Positions 1 through 8,711 of a DNA stretch of 34,589 nucleotides are shown here, one piece after another. The notes beneath the pieces are model-generated. The model made no database searches, was not told the DNA's origin, and saw only the letters and a list, made by a program, of their open reading frames with translations. The stretch is taken from the NCBI RefSeq assembly GCF_011008945.1, contig NZ_WYCT01000039.1, positions 1-34,589 of the forward strand, given 5' to 3'. The stretch is from Streptomyces harenosi (GTDB lineage: Bacteria > Actinomycetota > Actinomycetes > Streptomycetales > Streptomycetaceae). Made by a program: the position numbers and the translations under genes. The stretch's first letter is position 1. The number at the start of each line of letters is the position of its first letter.

Positions 1-362
1 GGGGCGGGGCTGGGCACGCCCTTGACGGTGCCGTCCGGCTGGAGGAAGGCGGGGTCGCCGCCGGGGACCATGCCGAGCTCGTGGGCGCGGCGCAGCAGGG
101 CCTGGGGAGCGGAGTAGGCGTCGATGTCCCGCTGGAGGGACTGCTCCTCGTCGGTGAGGCTCTTGGTCTCCTCCTTCAGGTCGTCGAGCTGGAAGGAGCC
201 CTCGCTCAGGGCGGAGTTCAGCACCAGCAGCCCGATGAGGCCGCCGCCCAGGAGGAGGACGACGAGCAGCACGAAGGGCGTGCGGGCCGCCTGTCCGCCG
301 CCCGGCGGCAGCAGCCGGGCCAGCCGGGCGGCCCTCCCCTTCAGTTCCGGTTTCCTGTTCAC
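1..362 (-). CDS. ftsL: FtsL-like cell-division membrane protein (3' end cut by window edge)
   Basis: Bitopic septum protein that, in the family, works with FtsB/FtsQ and the transpeptidase FtsI, whose gene normally follows. The visible 120 residues show a basic N-terminal tail (NRKPELKGRAARLARLLP), one hydrophobic membrane segment at about residues 28-48 (PFVLLVVLLLGGGLIGLLVL) and then a polar coiled-coil-like stretch (LDDLKEETKSLTDEEQSLQ) ending in an ARRAHELGM-type motif typical of FtsL/DivIC proteins. Start chosen at GTG 362, 52 bases after the rsmH stop; no better start lies between. The position directly downstream of rsmH on the same strand is the usual one in the dcw cluster. The reading frame is open to base 1, so the C-terminus lies outside. 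Function is inferred from topology and place; sequence conservation in this family is low. Confidence 0.85.
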   Translation of the reverse strand, partial: MNRKPELKGRAARLARLLPPGGGQAARTPFVLLVVLLLGGGLIGLLVLNSALSEGSFQLDDLKEETKSLTDEEQSLQRDIDAYSAPQALLRRAHELGMVPGGDPAFLQPDGTVKGVPSPA

Positions 363-414
363 TCGCTCTCCCCCTCGGCCCCGGGGCCGCGCCCGCGGCC
401 CGGCCTCGCCTGCC

Positions 415-1371
415 TCACTCGACGTCCTCCCTGATGCGCTGCGCCCCGCGCAGCCGGGCCGGTGCCGCCCGCCGGTTCTCGGCGATCTCCTCCTCGGTGG
501 GAAGTTCGGCACCGCGGGTGAGCAGCTTGAGCCGGGGCGCGTAGCGCTCGGGGACGACCGGCAGCCCGGGCGGCGCGGTGTTGGCGGCCCCGGCCGCGAA
601 GACCTGCTTGACCAGCCGGTCCTCCAGCGAGTGGTACGACAGCACGGCGATCCGCCCGCCCACGGCGAGCGCCTTCACGGCGGCCGGGATCGCCCGCTCC
701 AGGACGGACAGCTCTCCGTTGACCTCGATGCGCAGCGCCTGGAAGGTGCGCTTGGCCGGGTTGCCGCCATGGCGCTTGGCGGCCTGCGGCAGCGCGTCGC
801 GGATCAGCTCCACCAGGCGGGCGCTGGTGGAGAAGGGCTCCTTCTCGCGCTCGCGCACGATCGCGGCGACGATCCGCTTGGCCTGCTTCTCCTCGCCGTA
901 GGCCCGCAGGATGCGCACCAGCTCGCCCGGGGGGTAGGTGTTGAGGACCTCGGCGGCGCTGATGCCGCTGGTCTGGTCCATGCGCATGTCGAGCGGGGCG
1001 TCCTGTGCGTAGGCGAAGCCGCGGCCGGCCTCGTCGAGCTGCATGGAGGAGACGCCGAGGTCGAACAGGACGCCCTGGACGCGCGGGATGCCGAGCCGGT
1101 CGAGGACGTCGGGCAACTCGTCGTAGACGGCGTGGACGAGGGTGGCGCGCTCCCCGTACGGGGCGAGCCGCTCGCCGGACAGGCGCAGGGCCTCCGTGTC
1201 GCGGTCCAGGGCGACGAGCCGTGCCCCGGGGAACCGCCGCAGCAGTGCCTCGCTGTGTCCGCCCAGGCCCAGCGTGCAGTCGACGACCACGGCCCCCGGC
1301 TCCGTCAGGGCGGGCGCCAGCAGGTCCAGGCACCGCTGGAGCATCACCGGGACGTGTCGACTCTGGCTCAA
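415..1371 (-). CDS. rsmH: 16S rRNA (cytosine-1402-N4)-methyltransferase RsmH (MraW)
   Basis: SAM-dependent enzyme that methylates N4 of C1402 in the decoding centre of 16S rRNA. The 318 residues carry the family motifs: N-terminal [16 protein letters not shown]-binding [34 protein letters not shown], the inserted helical region with [44 protein letters not shown], and [13 protein letters not shown]. Length is normal. The start read here is a rare TTG at 1371, five bases after GAGAGG; no ATG or GTG lies nearer the conserved HVPVM segment. It is the first gene of the leftward division cluster here, followed by ftsL. No mraZ precedes it: the next gene upstream is a divergent carbonic anhydrase. 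A promoter-like sequence lies about 215 bases upstream. Confidence 0.96.
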   Translation of the reverse strand: MSQSRHVPVMLQRCLDLLAPALTEPGAVVVDCTLGLGGHSEALLRRFPGARLVALDRDTEALRLSGERLAPYGERATLVHAVYDELPDVLDRLGIPRVQGVLFDLGVSSMQLDEAGRGFAYAQDAPLDMRMDQTSGISAAEVLNTYPPGELVRILRAYGEEKQAKRIVAAIVREREKEPFSTSARLVELIRDALPQAAKRHGGNPAKRTFQALRIEVNGELSVLERAIPAAVKALAVGGRIAVLSYHSLEDRLVKQVFAAGAANTAPPGLPVVPERYAPRLKLLTRGAELPTEEEIAENRRAAPARLRGAQRIREDVE

Positions 1372-1587
1372 GGGGGCCTCTCAGATCCGGCGAGCGGTAC
1401 GCACCGCCGGGTCCCCGCCCGCTCGTGCGGTGGAGACGGCCGCCGGCGCCGGAAGCGTCAGCCGACCGGGAGCGGAAGGAGGCCGAGCCGTACGTACGCG
1501 CCGCGCACGCGGGGAGGTCCGGCAGCGGCGCCGGGGTCTCCGTGGAATTCAGTCCAGCGGGGAGAGCCTCGCCTCCCGCTTCGCGTC

Positions 1588-1615
1588 ACTTTAGTCCACC
1601 GTGTCGCCTGGTCAA
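1588..1615 (-). promoter_or_regulatory. Candidate vegetative promoter of the rsmH/ftsL cluster
   Basis: Read on the minus strand: TTGACC (1615-1610), 16-base spacer, TAAAGT (1593-1588). This is a good match to the principal (HrdB-type) sigma factor consensus and would give a leader of about 210 nt before the TTG start of rsmH. Inferred from sequence only. Confidence 0.5.
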
Positions 1616-1828
1616 TCAACCGGCCTGCGCGTCGCCGAAGCCGCGGGCGGGCCGCGACCCGACCGGGAACACCACTCGCGCGGGTGCGTCCCCTTCACTC
1701 CTGGGGAGGAACCTGCCGTACGTCCGGCTGACGGCCCGCCGCCGCTGCCGGGCCGCCACCGGGTCCCCGCCCGTGCGCCCGTCCTCCTTTTGTCCCCCCC
1801 TCCCCGGACCCGCGGGGTGCCTGACCAG

Positions 1829-1834
1829 TACGGT
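1829..1834 (+). promoter_or_regulatory. -10 hexamer for leaderless carbonic anhydrase transcript
   Basis: TACGGT ends seven bases before ATG 1842, the spacing expected if transcription starts at the A of the start codon. No ribosome binding site is visible upstream. No clear -35 element. Confidence 0.4.
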
Positions 1835-1841
1835 CATGGGT

Positions 1842-2387
1842 ATGACGAACTCTGCATCCGCTCCCGCCGGGTCCGGGGCCGCCACGGGCGGCGCCTCCGC
1901 CACCGACCGCTTCGTGGAGGCCAACGCGCGGTACGCCGCCTCCTTCGCCGACGCCGGCCTGGACTCCCGGCCCGCCCTCCACACCGCCGTCGTGGCGTGC
2001 ATGGACGCGCGCCTGGACGTGTCGGCCGCGCTCGGCCTGGCCAACGGCGACTGCCATGTCATCCGCAACGCGGGCGGTGTCGTCACCGACGACGTGATCC
2101 GGTCCCTGACCATCAGCCAGCGCAAGCTGGGCACCCGCAGCGTGGTCCTCGTCCACCACACGGGCTGCGGCATGGAGACCCTGACCGAGGACTTCCGCAC
2201 CGAGCTGGAGAACGAGGTCGGTGAGCGCCCCTCCTGGGAGGTGGGGTGCTTCACGGACGTCGAGCAGGACGTGCGGCTGTCCCTGGAGCGGGTGCGCACC
2301 TCGCCGTTCCTGCCGCACACCGACGACGTGCGCGGCTTCGTCTACGACGTGAAGACGGGCCTGCTGCGGGAGGTCGACCCCGCCTGA
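1842..2387 (+). CDS. Beta-class carbonic anhydrase
   Basis: Zinc enzyme interconverting CO2 and bicarbonate in the cytoplasm. The protein (181 residues) is of the short beta-class type. It shows the zinc ligands and catalytic dyad: ACMDAR (Cys53, Asp55, Arg57) and HHTGC (His106, Cys109), plus the conserved IRNAGG after the first ligand and GFVYDVKTGLL at the end. Two in-frame ATGs (1836 and 1842) are possible. I chose 1842 because it sits seven bases after a TACGGT hexamer and there is no ribosome binding site, which fits leaderless expression. The N-terminal 20 residues are Ala/Ser/Gly-rich and probably disordered. It stands alone, divergent from rsmH, and is followed by a 259-base gap before the MoxR operon. 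Confidence 0.93.
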   Translation: MTNSASAPAGSGAATGGASATDRFVEANARYAASFADAGLDSRPALHTAVVACMDARLDVSAALGLANGDCHVIRNAGGVVTDDVIRSLTISQRKLGTRSVVLVHHTGCGMETLTEDFRTELENEVGERPSWEVGCFTDVEQDVRLSLERVRTSPFLPHTDDVRGFVYDVKTGLLREVDPA

Positions 2388-2460
2388 CCGTCCGCCCGCC
2401 CCGGACGCCCCGCGTCAGGAGTGCCGCGAAAGGTCCGTAAGGCCCGACTTATCGCGGCCA

Positions 2461-2493
2461 GTTGTCCACAGGCGAGTGACACTCGTCGACAAC
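2461..2493. promoter_or_regulatory. Dyad with a DnaA-box sequence upstream of moxR
   Basis: Bases 2462-2470 read TTGTCCACA, the Streptomyces DnaA-box consensus. The box lies in a larger dyad: GTTGTC (2461-2466) pairs with GACAAC (2488-2493), and inside is a perfect CGAGTG-A-CACTCG. It may be a DnaA site, an operator for the moxR operon, or a weak terminator of the carbonic anhydrase gene. A single box does not make an origin. Confidence 0.4.
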
Positions 2494-2646
2494 GGCAGCA
2501 AGAATGCGGGGAGCGGCGTCGCGCGGGATCGTTCCCGCGCGGTGCCGGTGTTTCGGGGCGGGCCGGTCCGCAGCGTCGCGCACCGGCCCGGAAAGCTGGG
2601 GTATCCCCTGCTCCGTGCGAGCGCGGGACGGGCCGAGGAGGGCCGG

Positions 2647-3716
<1,070 letters not shown>

Positions 3717-3717
<1 letters not shown>

Positions 3718-5072
3718 TGACCGCCGGGGGGACGGGCCGGGCACAGGAGGACCGGGGCGGTCCGCGCACCGCCCTGGCCGGCCTGACCACCCGCGGGCGC
3801 TCCTTCCTCGCGGCCGGTGTCGCCGCCGCCGTCTGCGCCTACGTCCTCGGCCAGAGCGATCTGCTCCGCGTCGGGCTGCTGCTGGCGGCGCTGCCCCTGG
3901 TGTGCGCCGCCGTGCTCTACCGCACCCGCTACCGGGTGGCGGGCAGCCGCCGGCTCTCCCCCGCGCGGGTTCCCGCCACCGGGGAGGCCCGGGTCCATCT
4001 GCGCGTCGAGAACGTCTCCCGGCTGCCCACCGGCCTGCTCATGCTCCAGGACCGGGTGCCCTACGTGCTCGGCCCGCGCCCCCGGTTCGTCCTGGACCGG
4101 GTCGAGGCGGGCGGCCGGCGCGAGGTGTCCTACCGGGTCCGCTCCGATCTGCGCGGCCGCTACCCGCTCGGGCCGCTCCAGCTCCGCCTGTCCGACCCGT
4201 TCGGGATGTGCGAGCTGACCCGGTCCTTCTCGGCGTACGACACCCTCGTCGTGACCCCGCGCGTGGAGCCGCTGCCGCCGGTCCGCATGGGCGGCGAGGC
4301 CAAGGGGTACGGCGACGGGCGCCACCGTTCCCTGGCGCTGGCGGGCGAGGACGACGTCATCCCGCGCGGCTACCGCTACGGCGACGACCTGCGGCGGGTG
4401 CACTGGCGCTCCACCGCCCGCCACGGCGAGCTCATGGTGCGCCGGGAGGAGCAGCCACAGCGCGCCCGCTGCACGGTGCTGCTCGACACCCGCGGCGGCG
4501 CCTACGAGGGTGCGGGCCCCGACTCGGCCTTCGAGTGGGCGGTGGCGGGCGCCGCCTCCGTCCTCGTGCACATGCTGGAGCGGGGCTTCTCGGTGCGGCT
4601 GCTGACCGACACCGGCAGCGTGGTGCCCGGCGACGGCGCCGGCGGATTCGCCGGAGCGAGCCAGCAGACGGCGGACGCGGCCGGACTGATGATGGACACC
4701 CTCGCGGTGATCGGCCACTCCGACGGCACCGGGCTGTCCCGGGCCGGCGACGTGCTGCGCGGCGGCGGCGAGGGGCTGCTCGTGGCGTTCTTCGGCGACC
4801 TCGACGAGGAGCAGGCCGCGGTGGCCGCCCGGATGCGCCGGCGCAGCGGCGGCGCCGTCGCGTTCGTGCTGGAGGGCGCGGCCTGGCTGCGCGAGGACGC
4901 CGGCGCGTCCGGTCCGCCGGGCGCGGGCGGGCCGGCCCTGCGAGCGCTGCGCGAGGCCGGCTGGACGGCGGTCGCGGTGGAGCGGGGGGCCTCCTTGGAG
5001 GAGCTGTGGCGCCGGGCGGACCGGGAGCGCACCGGCGTCGGCGCGGTGAGCGGCGGGGAGGGCGCGCGATGA
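3717..5072 (+). CDS. DUF58 domain membrane protein
   Basis: Middle gene of the MoxR/DUF58/transglutaminase operon. The 451-residue protein has a short cytoplasmic N-terminus, two closely spaced hydrophobic segments (about residues 34-48 and 50-66: SFLAAGVAAAVCAYVLG and LLRVGLLLAALPLVCAAVL), then a beta-rich domain, and the DUF58 signature at about 217-246 (RGYRYGDDLRRVHWRSTARH, then MVRREEQ). The remainder resembles a von Willebrand A fold (TVLLDTRGG). The DUF58 function is not known precisely; a role with MoxR in assembling or regulating envelope proteins is inferred from the context. It is coupled at both ends: one-base overlap with moxR and a four-base ATGA overlap with the next gene. The Gly/Arg-rich C-terminus looks disordered. 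Confidence 0.9.
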
Positions 5073-7459
5073 GCGGGCAGGGACGACTGGCGCTGTCCGC
5101 GTGGGCGGCCACGCTGCTGGCGGCCTGCGCGCTGCTGCCGCTGGTGGACCCCTCCACCTGGATCCTCCAGGCCGCCGTGCTGCTGGCGATCCAGTCCGGG
5201 GCGGGCGCGGCCTGCCGGCGGGTGCCGCTGGCCCGGCCGCTGACCCTGGCCGTCCAGGTCCTGGTCCTGCTGGTGCTGCTGACGGTGGCCTTCGCCCGCG
5301 AGCAGGCCCTGGCCTGGCTGGTGCCCGGCCCGCACGCCCTCGGCCACTTCGGCGACCTGCTGCGCCAGGGCGCCGACGACATCGCGCGGTACGCGATCCC
5401 CGCCCCGCTGGACTCGGACGGCATCCGGCTGATGCTGGTCGGCGGGGTCCTGGTGATCGGGCTGCTGGTGGACACGCTCGCGGTGACGTTCCGCGTCGCG
5501 GCCCCGGCCGGGCTGCCGCTGCTGGCGCTGTACTCGGTGGCCGCGGGGCTGTACGACGGCGGCGCCGACTGGCTGTGGTTCCTGCTCGCGGCGGCCGGCT
5601 ACCTGATGCTGCTGCTGACCGAGGGGCGGGAGCGGCTCGCCCAGTGGGGGCGGGTCTTCGGCGGGGCGCCGCGCGCCCCGGGCGGTGAACCGGGCGGTGC
5701 CCTCGCCCCGGTCCGCACCGGGCGGCGCATCGGCGCGGTGGTGCTGGGCTTCGCCCTGGTGGTGCCCCTCGCCCTGCCCGCGATGGACGGCGGCCTGCTC
5801 GGCGACGCCGGTCCGGGCATCGGCTCCGGCTCCGGGGACGGCGGCACGATCTCGGCGGTGAATCCGCTGGTCTCCCTGCGGGACAGTCTCAACGTGGACG
5901 AGGACCGCCAGGTGCTGTCGGTGCGGACCGACTCCGGCGACCTCTCCGGCCTGTACCTGCGGATCGTGTCCCTGGACGACTTCGACGGCACCACCTGGAA
6001 GCCGTCCCGCCGGCAGATCACCGCGGTGCCGGACGGCGCTTTCCCCGCCCCGCCCGGCCTCGGCCCCGACATCCGGCGCGCGCGGGTCCGGACGACGATC
6101 GCCGCCGCGGACTGGTACGCGCAGGACTGGCTGCCGATGCCGTACCCGCCGAGCGGTGTGCGGGTGGCCGGCAACTGGCGCTACGAACCCGTCGGCATGA
6201 CCCTGGTCGGCGATCACGGCCAGAACACCCGGGGGCTGACCTACGAGGTCGAGAGCCTGGACGTGCAGCCGACCGCGGAGCAGCTCGCCGGGGCGCCCGA
6301 GCCGCCGGCGGCGGTGGCGCGCGAGTACACCGAGCTGCCCGACTCGCTGCCGGCGGTGGTGTCCCGCACCGCCCGCGACATCACCGCGGGGGCGGCCGGC
6401 GACTACGACCGGGCGGTCAGGCTCCAGGAGTACTTCGCGCTCACCGGCGGCTTCCAGTACGACACCCGGGTGCAGGTCGGCAGCGGTTCGCAGGCGATCG
6501 CCCGCTTCCTGCGGGACAAAGAGGGCTTCTGCATCCACTTCTCCTTCGCGATGGCGGCGATGGCCCGCTCCCTGGGGATCCCGGCGCGCGTCGCGGTCGG
6601 CTTCGCGCCGGGCTCCCCGACGGCGGACGGCTCGGTGGCGGTGACGCTGCGCGACGCGCACGCCTGGCCCGAGCTGTACTTCGAGGGCGTGGGGTGGACC
6701 CGCTTCGAACCCACCCCCACCCGCGGCACGATGCCGTCGTACACCGTGCCGGACGTGCCCGGCGCCGCGCTCCCGGACGTGGCGCGGCCGTCCCGGGAGG
6801 CGTCGGCGGCGCCCTCGGCCGCGCCGTCGTCGAGCGAGAGCTGCACGCCGCAGCAGAAGAAGGTGGAGGGGTGCGCCGACCGGTCCACGCAGGCGGCACC
6901 GGCCGAGGACGACGACGGCCGCAAGTGGTACGTGGTGCCGGCCTGGCTCCTCGGCGCGCTCGCCGTGCTGGTGGTCCCGCTGGCACCGCTGCTGTGGCGG
7001 CAGCGGGCACGGACGGTGCGGCTGGGGGCGCCCGGGCGCACCGAGGCCGATGCGGTACCGCGCGCGCTGGCGGCCTGGCGGGAGCTGACCGACACGGCGT
7101 GGGACTTCGGGATCGTCCCGGACGAGTCGCAGACCCCGCGCCAGGCCGCGGCCCGGATCGCCCGCCTGGGGAATCTGGACGCGCCGGGCGAGGCGGCGGT
7201 GCACCGGGTGGCGGACGCCGTGGAGCAGGCCCTCTACGCCCCGCGGCCCCGTCCGGCGGCGGGACTGACGGACGACGTGCGCCGGGTGACCGCCGGTCTG
7301 CGGGCGTCGGCCGGCCGGGGCGCGCGGCTGCGGGCGCGGTTCGCCCCGCGTTCGGCGGTGCGGATGGTCTGGGCGGTGACGTCCTGGTCGTCCGCTGTCC
7401 GGGCGCGCGCCACCGCCCTCCGCCCGCCCCTGCGCAAGCCGTCGCGACAGCGGGGCTGA
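5069..7459 (+). CDS. TgpA-like membrane transglutaminase (DUF3488 / transglutaminase core / DUF4129)
   Basis: Large membrane protein (796 residues) with an external transglutaminase/protease-type domain. Order: five to six N-terminal membrane helices (about 1-240, DUF3488-like), an extracytoplasmic beta-rich region, the transglutaminase core with EGFCIHFSFAMAAMARSLGIP (Cys488) and DAHAWPELYFEGVGW (His531), a Ser/Pro/Ala-rich linker, one membrane helix near 620-645 (VVPAWLLGALAVLVVPLAPL), and a cytoplasmic DUF4129-like tail. The third catalytic position, often Asp in a DPT motif, reads FEPTP (Glu547). Start ATG 5069 overlaps the DUF58 stop by four bases. A probable cell-wall or surface-protein role is inferred; no substrate can be named. 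Confidence 0.9.
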   Translation: MSGQGRLALSAWAATLLAACALLPLVDPSTWILQAAVLLAIQSGAGAACRRVPLARPLTLAVQVLVLLVLLTVAFAREQALAWLVPGPHALGHFGDLLRQGADDIARYAIPAPLDSDGIRLMLVGGVLVIGLLVDTLAVTFRVAAPAGLPLLALYSVAAGLYDGGADWLWFLLAAAGYLMLLLTEGRERLAQWGRVFGGAPRAPGGEPGGALAPVRTGRRIGAVVLGFALVVPLALPAMDGGLLGDAGPGIGSGSGDGGTISAVNPLVSLRDSLNVDEDRQVLSVRTDSGDLSGLYLRIVSLDDFDGTTWKPSRRQITAVPDGAFPAPPGLGPDIRRARVRTTIAAADWYAQDWLPMPYPPSGVRVAGNWRYEPVGMTLVGDHGQNTRGLTYEVESLDVQPTAEQLAGAPEPPAAVAREYTELPDSLPAVVSRTARDITAGAAGDYDRAVRLQEYFALTGGFQYDTRVQVGSGSQAIARFLRDKEGFCIHFSFAMAAMARSLGIPARVAVGFAPGSPTADGSVAVTLRDAHAWPELYFEGVGWTRFEPTPTRGTMPSYTVPDVPGAALPDVARPSREASAAPSAAPSSSESCTPQQKKVEGCADRSTQAAPAEDDDGRKWYVVPAWLLGALAVLVVPLAPLLWRQRARTVRLGAPGRTEADAVPRALAAWRELTDTAWDFGIVPDESQTPRQAAARIARLGNLDAPGEAAVHRVADAVEQALYAPRPRPAAGLTDDVRRVTAGLRASAGRGARLRARFAPRSAVRMVWAVTSWSSAVRARATALRPPLRKPSRQRG

Positions 7460-7639
7460 ACGCCCGGCGTGCGGTTCCGACCCACGGATGCGGGGCCGAA
7501 CCCCCGGCGGACGATCCGCCGCCCCCCGCATACGGGGCCGGACCCCCGGCGGGCGGTCTCGCCCCACGCATACGGCCCGGGCCAGCTCGGCGACCGGTCC
7601 CGTCCACGGCCGGGACCGGGACCCGGGCTGGCCCGGGCC

Positions 7640-7687
7640 GGGACAAGGACCGGCCGGGACAAGGACCGGCCGGGACAAGGACCGGCC
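7640..7687. repeat. Three tandem copies of a 16-bp unit
   Basis: GGGACAAGGACCGGCC occurs three times head to tail with no mismatch (7640-7655, 7656-7671, 7672-7687), with degenerate related sequence before it (GGGACCGGGACCCGGGC). A 16-bp period does not keep a reading frame, which supports non-coding sequence. Copy number may vary between strains. Confidence 0.85.
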
Positions 7688-7972
7688 AGAACCCGAGCCG
7701 GCCGGGGCCGCAATCATGCGGGTGGCGGATGCCGCCGTCCGGGGCCGGGTCCGCCCGTGTTCCCTGAACCGGGCGCCCCCGCATCGCCGGGGTCTCCACC
7801 GCGCGCCGGAGCCGTGGAGGGGCGGGGGGCCCGCCACCGGCCCCTCGGGCGGCCGGGGAGGGCGCCCGGGAGGTGCCGGCCCCGGGCCGGGTGCGCGACG
7901 CTCTCGCCGTGACCGGGCGAGGCGCCGGACAAGGGCACGGCGCCCGGCCAAGCGCACGGTGCCGGACATGGC

Positions 7973-8009
7973 TGAGGGGGCGGCCACCCGGTCGGTGGCC
8001 GCCCCCTCA
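7973..8009. terminator. Strong bidirectional hairpin terminator
   Basis: Perfect 16-bp inverted repeat: left arm 7973-7988, five-base loop CGGTC, right arm 7994-8009. It lies between the convergent transglutaminase and DUF3040 genes and has no U-tract, the usual form in Streptomyces. It should stop transcription from both sides. Confidence 0.85.
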
Positions 8010-8062
8010 CCCGTGTCTCGAACGGGGCCCGGTGGCGTCTTCGGCGGGCTGCCGCCCGCCGG

Positions 8063-8458
8063 TCAATGGCCCTGTTCGTCCCGGCGCCGCTGCCAGCGCT
8101 CTTCGATGCGGTCCATCATGGAGCGGCGCTGCCGCGTCTGACGGCGGGCGTGCGGGCCACCGGCCGCCGGCTGCTGCTCGCCCGGCTTGGGGGCCTTGCG
8201 CCAGCCGGTCACGGCGAGGACCGCGCACCCCAGCATGACGAGGAAGCCCACCACACTGAGCCAGACCTGCTTGGCGACCATTCCGGCCATGAGGAGCGCA
8301 ATACCTACGAGGAAGCCCGCGACCGCCTGGTAGACCCGCCGCCGGGTGTACGTACGCAGCCCGCTTCCCTCAAGCGCCGACGCGAACTTGGGATCTTCGG
8401 CGTACAGCGCTCGCTCCATCTGCTCGAGCATGCGCTGCTCGTGCTCCGAGAGCGGCAC
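8063..8458 (-). CDS. DUF3040 domain membrane protein
   Basis: Small actinobacterial membrane protein of unknown function (131 residues). It begins with the typical N-terminal pattern PLSEHEQRMLEQMERALYAEDPKFA, which defines DUF3040, followed by two membrane helices at about 43-61 and 65-84 and a basic, Gln/Arg-rich cytoplasmic tail (RRQTRQRRSMMDRIEERWQ). Start GTG 8458 is preceded by GAGGAGG five bases upstream. A promoter-like pair lies just upstream and a strong terminator just downstream, so it is probably transcribed alone. No function can be given from sequence. Confidence 0.9.
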   Translation of the reverse strand: MPLSEHEQRMLEQMERALYAEDPKFASALEGSGLRTYTRRRVYQAVAGFLVGIALLMAGMVAKQVWLSVVGFLVMLGCAVLAVTGWRKAPKPGEQQPAAGGPHARRQTRQRRSMMDRIEERWQRRRDEQGH

Positions 8459-8508
8459 GGAGTCCTCCTCATCGTGCAGTCGCCGGGGCGACCCTGGGGG
8501 GTCTCTTC

Positions 8509-8537
8509 AGGATAGGCAGGGAATCGCCCCCGTGAAA
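8509..8537 (-). promoter_or_regulatory. Candidate promoter of the DUF3040 gene
   Basis: Minus strand: TTTCAC (8537-8532), 17-base spacer, TATCCT (8514-8509). This would give a leader of about 45 nt before the GTG start. Inferred from spacing and the TAnnnT form. Confidence 0.45.
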
Positions 8538-8658
8538 CCCGCCCCTCTGCGCCAAATGGCCAACCGGATTCCGTCACCGACGTCCCGGCTCGCTGAGATT
8601 TCCATTCCCCAGCGACCGGCCCGTCATGCCGGGCGGTCTCCCTCGATCATACGGCGCC

Positions 8659-8678
8659 GGCCCCCCGTTCGGGGGGCC
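8659..8678 (-). terminator. Hairpin terminator after the methyltransferase gene
   Basis: GGCCCCCC (8659-8666), loop GTTC, GGGGGGCC (8671-8678): perfect 8-bp stem, 34 bases beyond the methyltransferase stop on the minus strand and upstream of the DUF3040 promoter. Confidence 0.65.
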
Positions 8679-8711
8679 TGTGGCGTACTCCATCCGCAGC
8701 CGCACCGCTGA

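Larger units (their letters stand above)
1372..1841. other. Divergent intergenic region between rsmH and carbonic anhydrase
   Basis: About 470 bases without a convincing gene; open frames across it lack start signals and known motifs. It holds a promoter-like pair for rsmH at 1588-1615 and a -10-like hexamer for the carbonic anhydrase at 1829-1834. Bases 1540-1620 are locally less GC-rich than the rest. The mraZ gene that often precedes rsmH in other bacteria is not present. Confidence 0.6.
7460..8062. other. Non-coding region between convergent genes
   Basis: About 600 bases, extremely GC-rich, without a gene I can support. It contains degenerate repeats of GCATACGGGGCCGGA-like and CCCGGCGG segments (7485-7600), three exact copies of a 16-bp unit (7640-7687) and a strong hairpin (7973-8009). 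Open frames here come from the base composition and show no family motifs. Confidence 0.6.

Noticed and set aside
124..2387. Long plus-strand open frames opposite rsmH and through the upstream gap
   Set aside because: Arg/Gly/Pro-rich products without motifs; they result from high GC on the strand opposite rsmH. Only the carbonic anhydrase end (from 1842) is real.
2598..2608. GGGGTATCCCC palindrome before moxR as a CsoR operator
   Set aside because: Only 4-bp arms, wrong order of A/T and G/C tracts for a CsoR site, and the downstream genes have no copper link.
2476..2646. N-terminal extension of MoxR from ATG 2476
   Set aside because: No ribosome binding site, poor third-position GC, crosses the DnaA-box dyad, while GTG 2647 has a strong site and begins the normal family length.
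3902..5068. Upstream part of the open frame containing the transglutaminase
   Set aside because: It is an Arg/Pro-rich alternate frame over the DUF58 gene; the real start is the ATGA overlap at 5069.
7469..7912. Possible small genes in the 7460-8062 gap
   Set aside because: Frames consist of the GC-rich repeats, have no ribosome binding sites, and the 16-bp repeats break any frame.
4502..7987. 1161-codon minus-strand frame opposite the transglutaminase
   Set aside because: Antisense shadow in high-GC DNA; low-complexity product with no known domain.
7973..8009. A CRISPR repeat or mobile-element terminal repeat
   Set aside because: Single hairpin between convergent genes with a five-base loop; no second copy, spacer series or transposase was seen.
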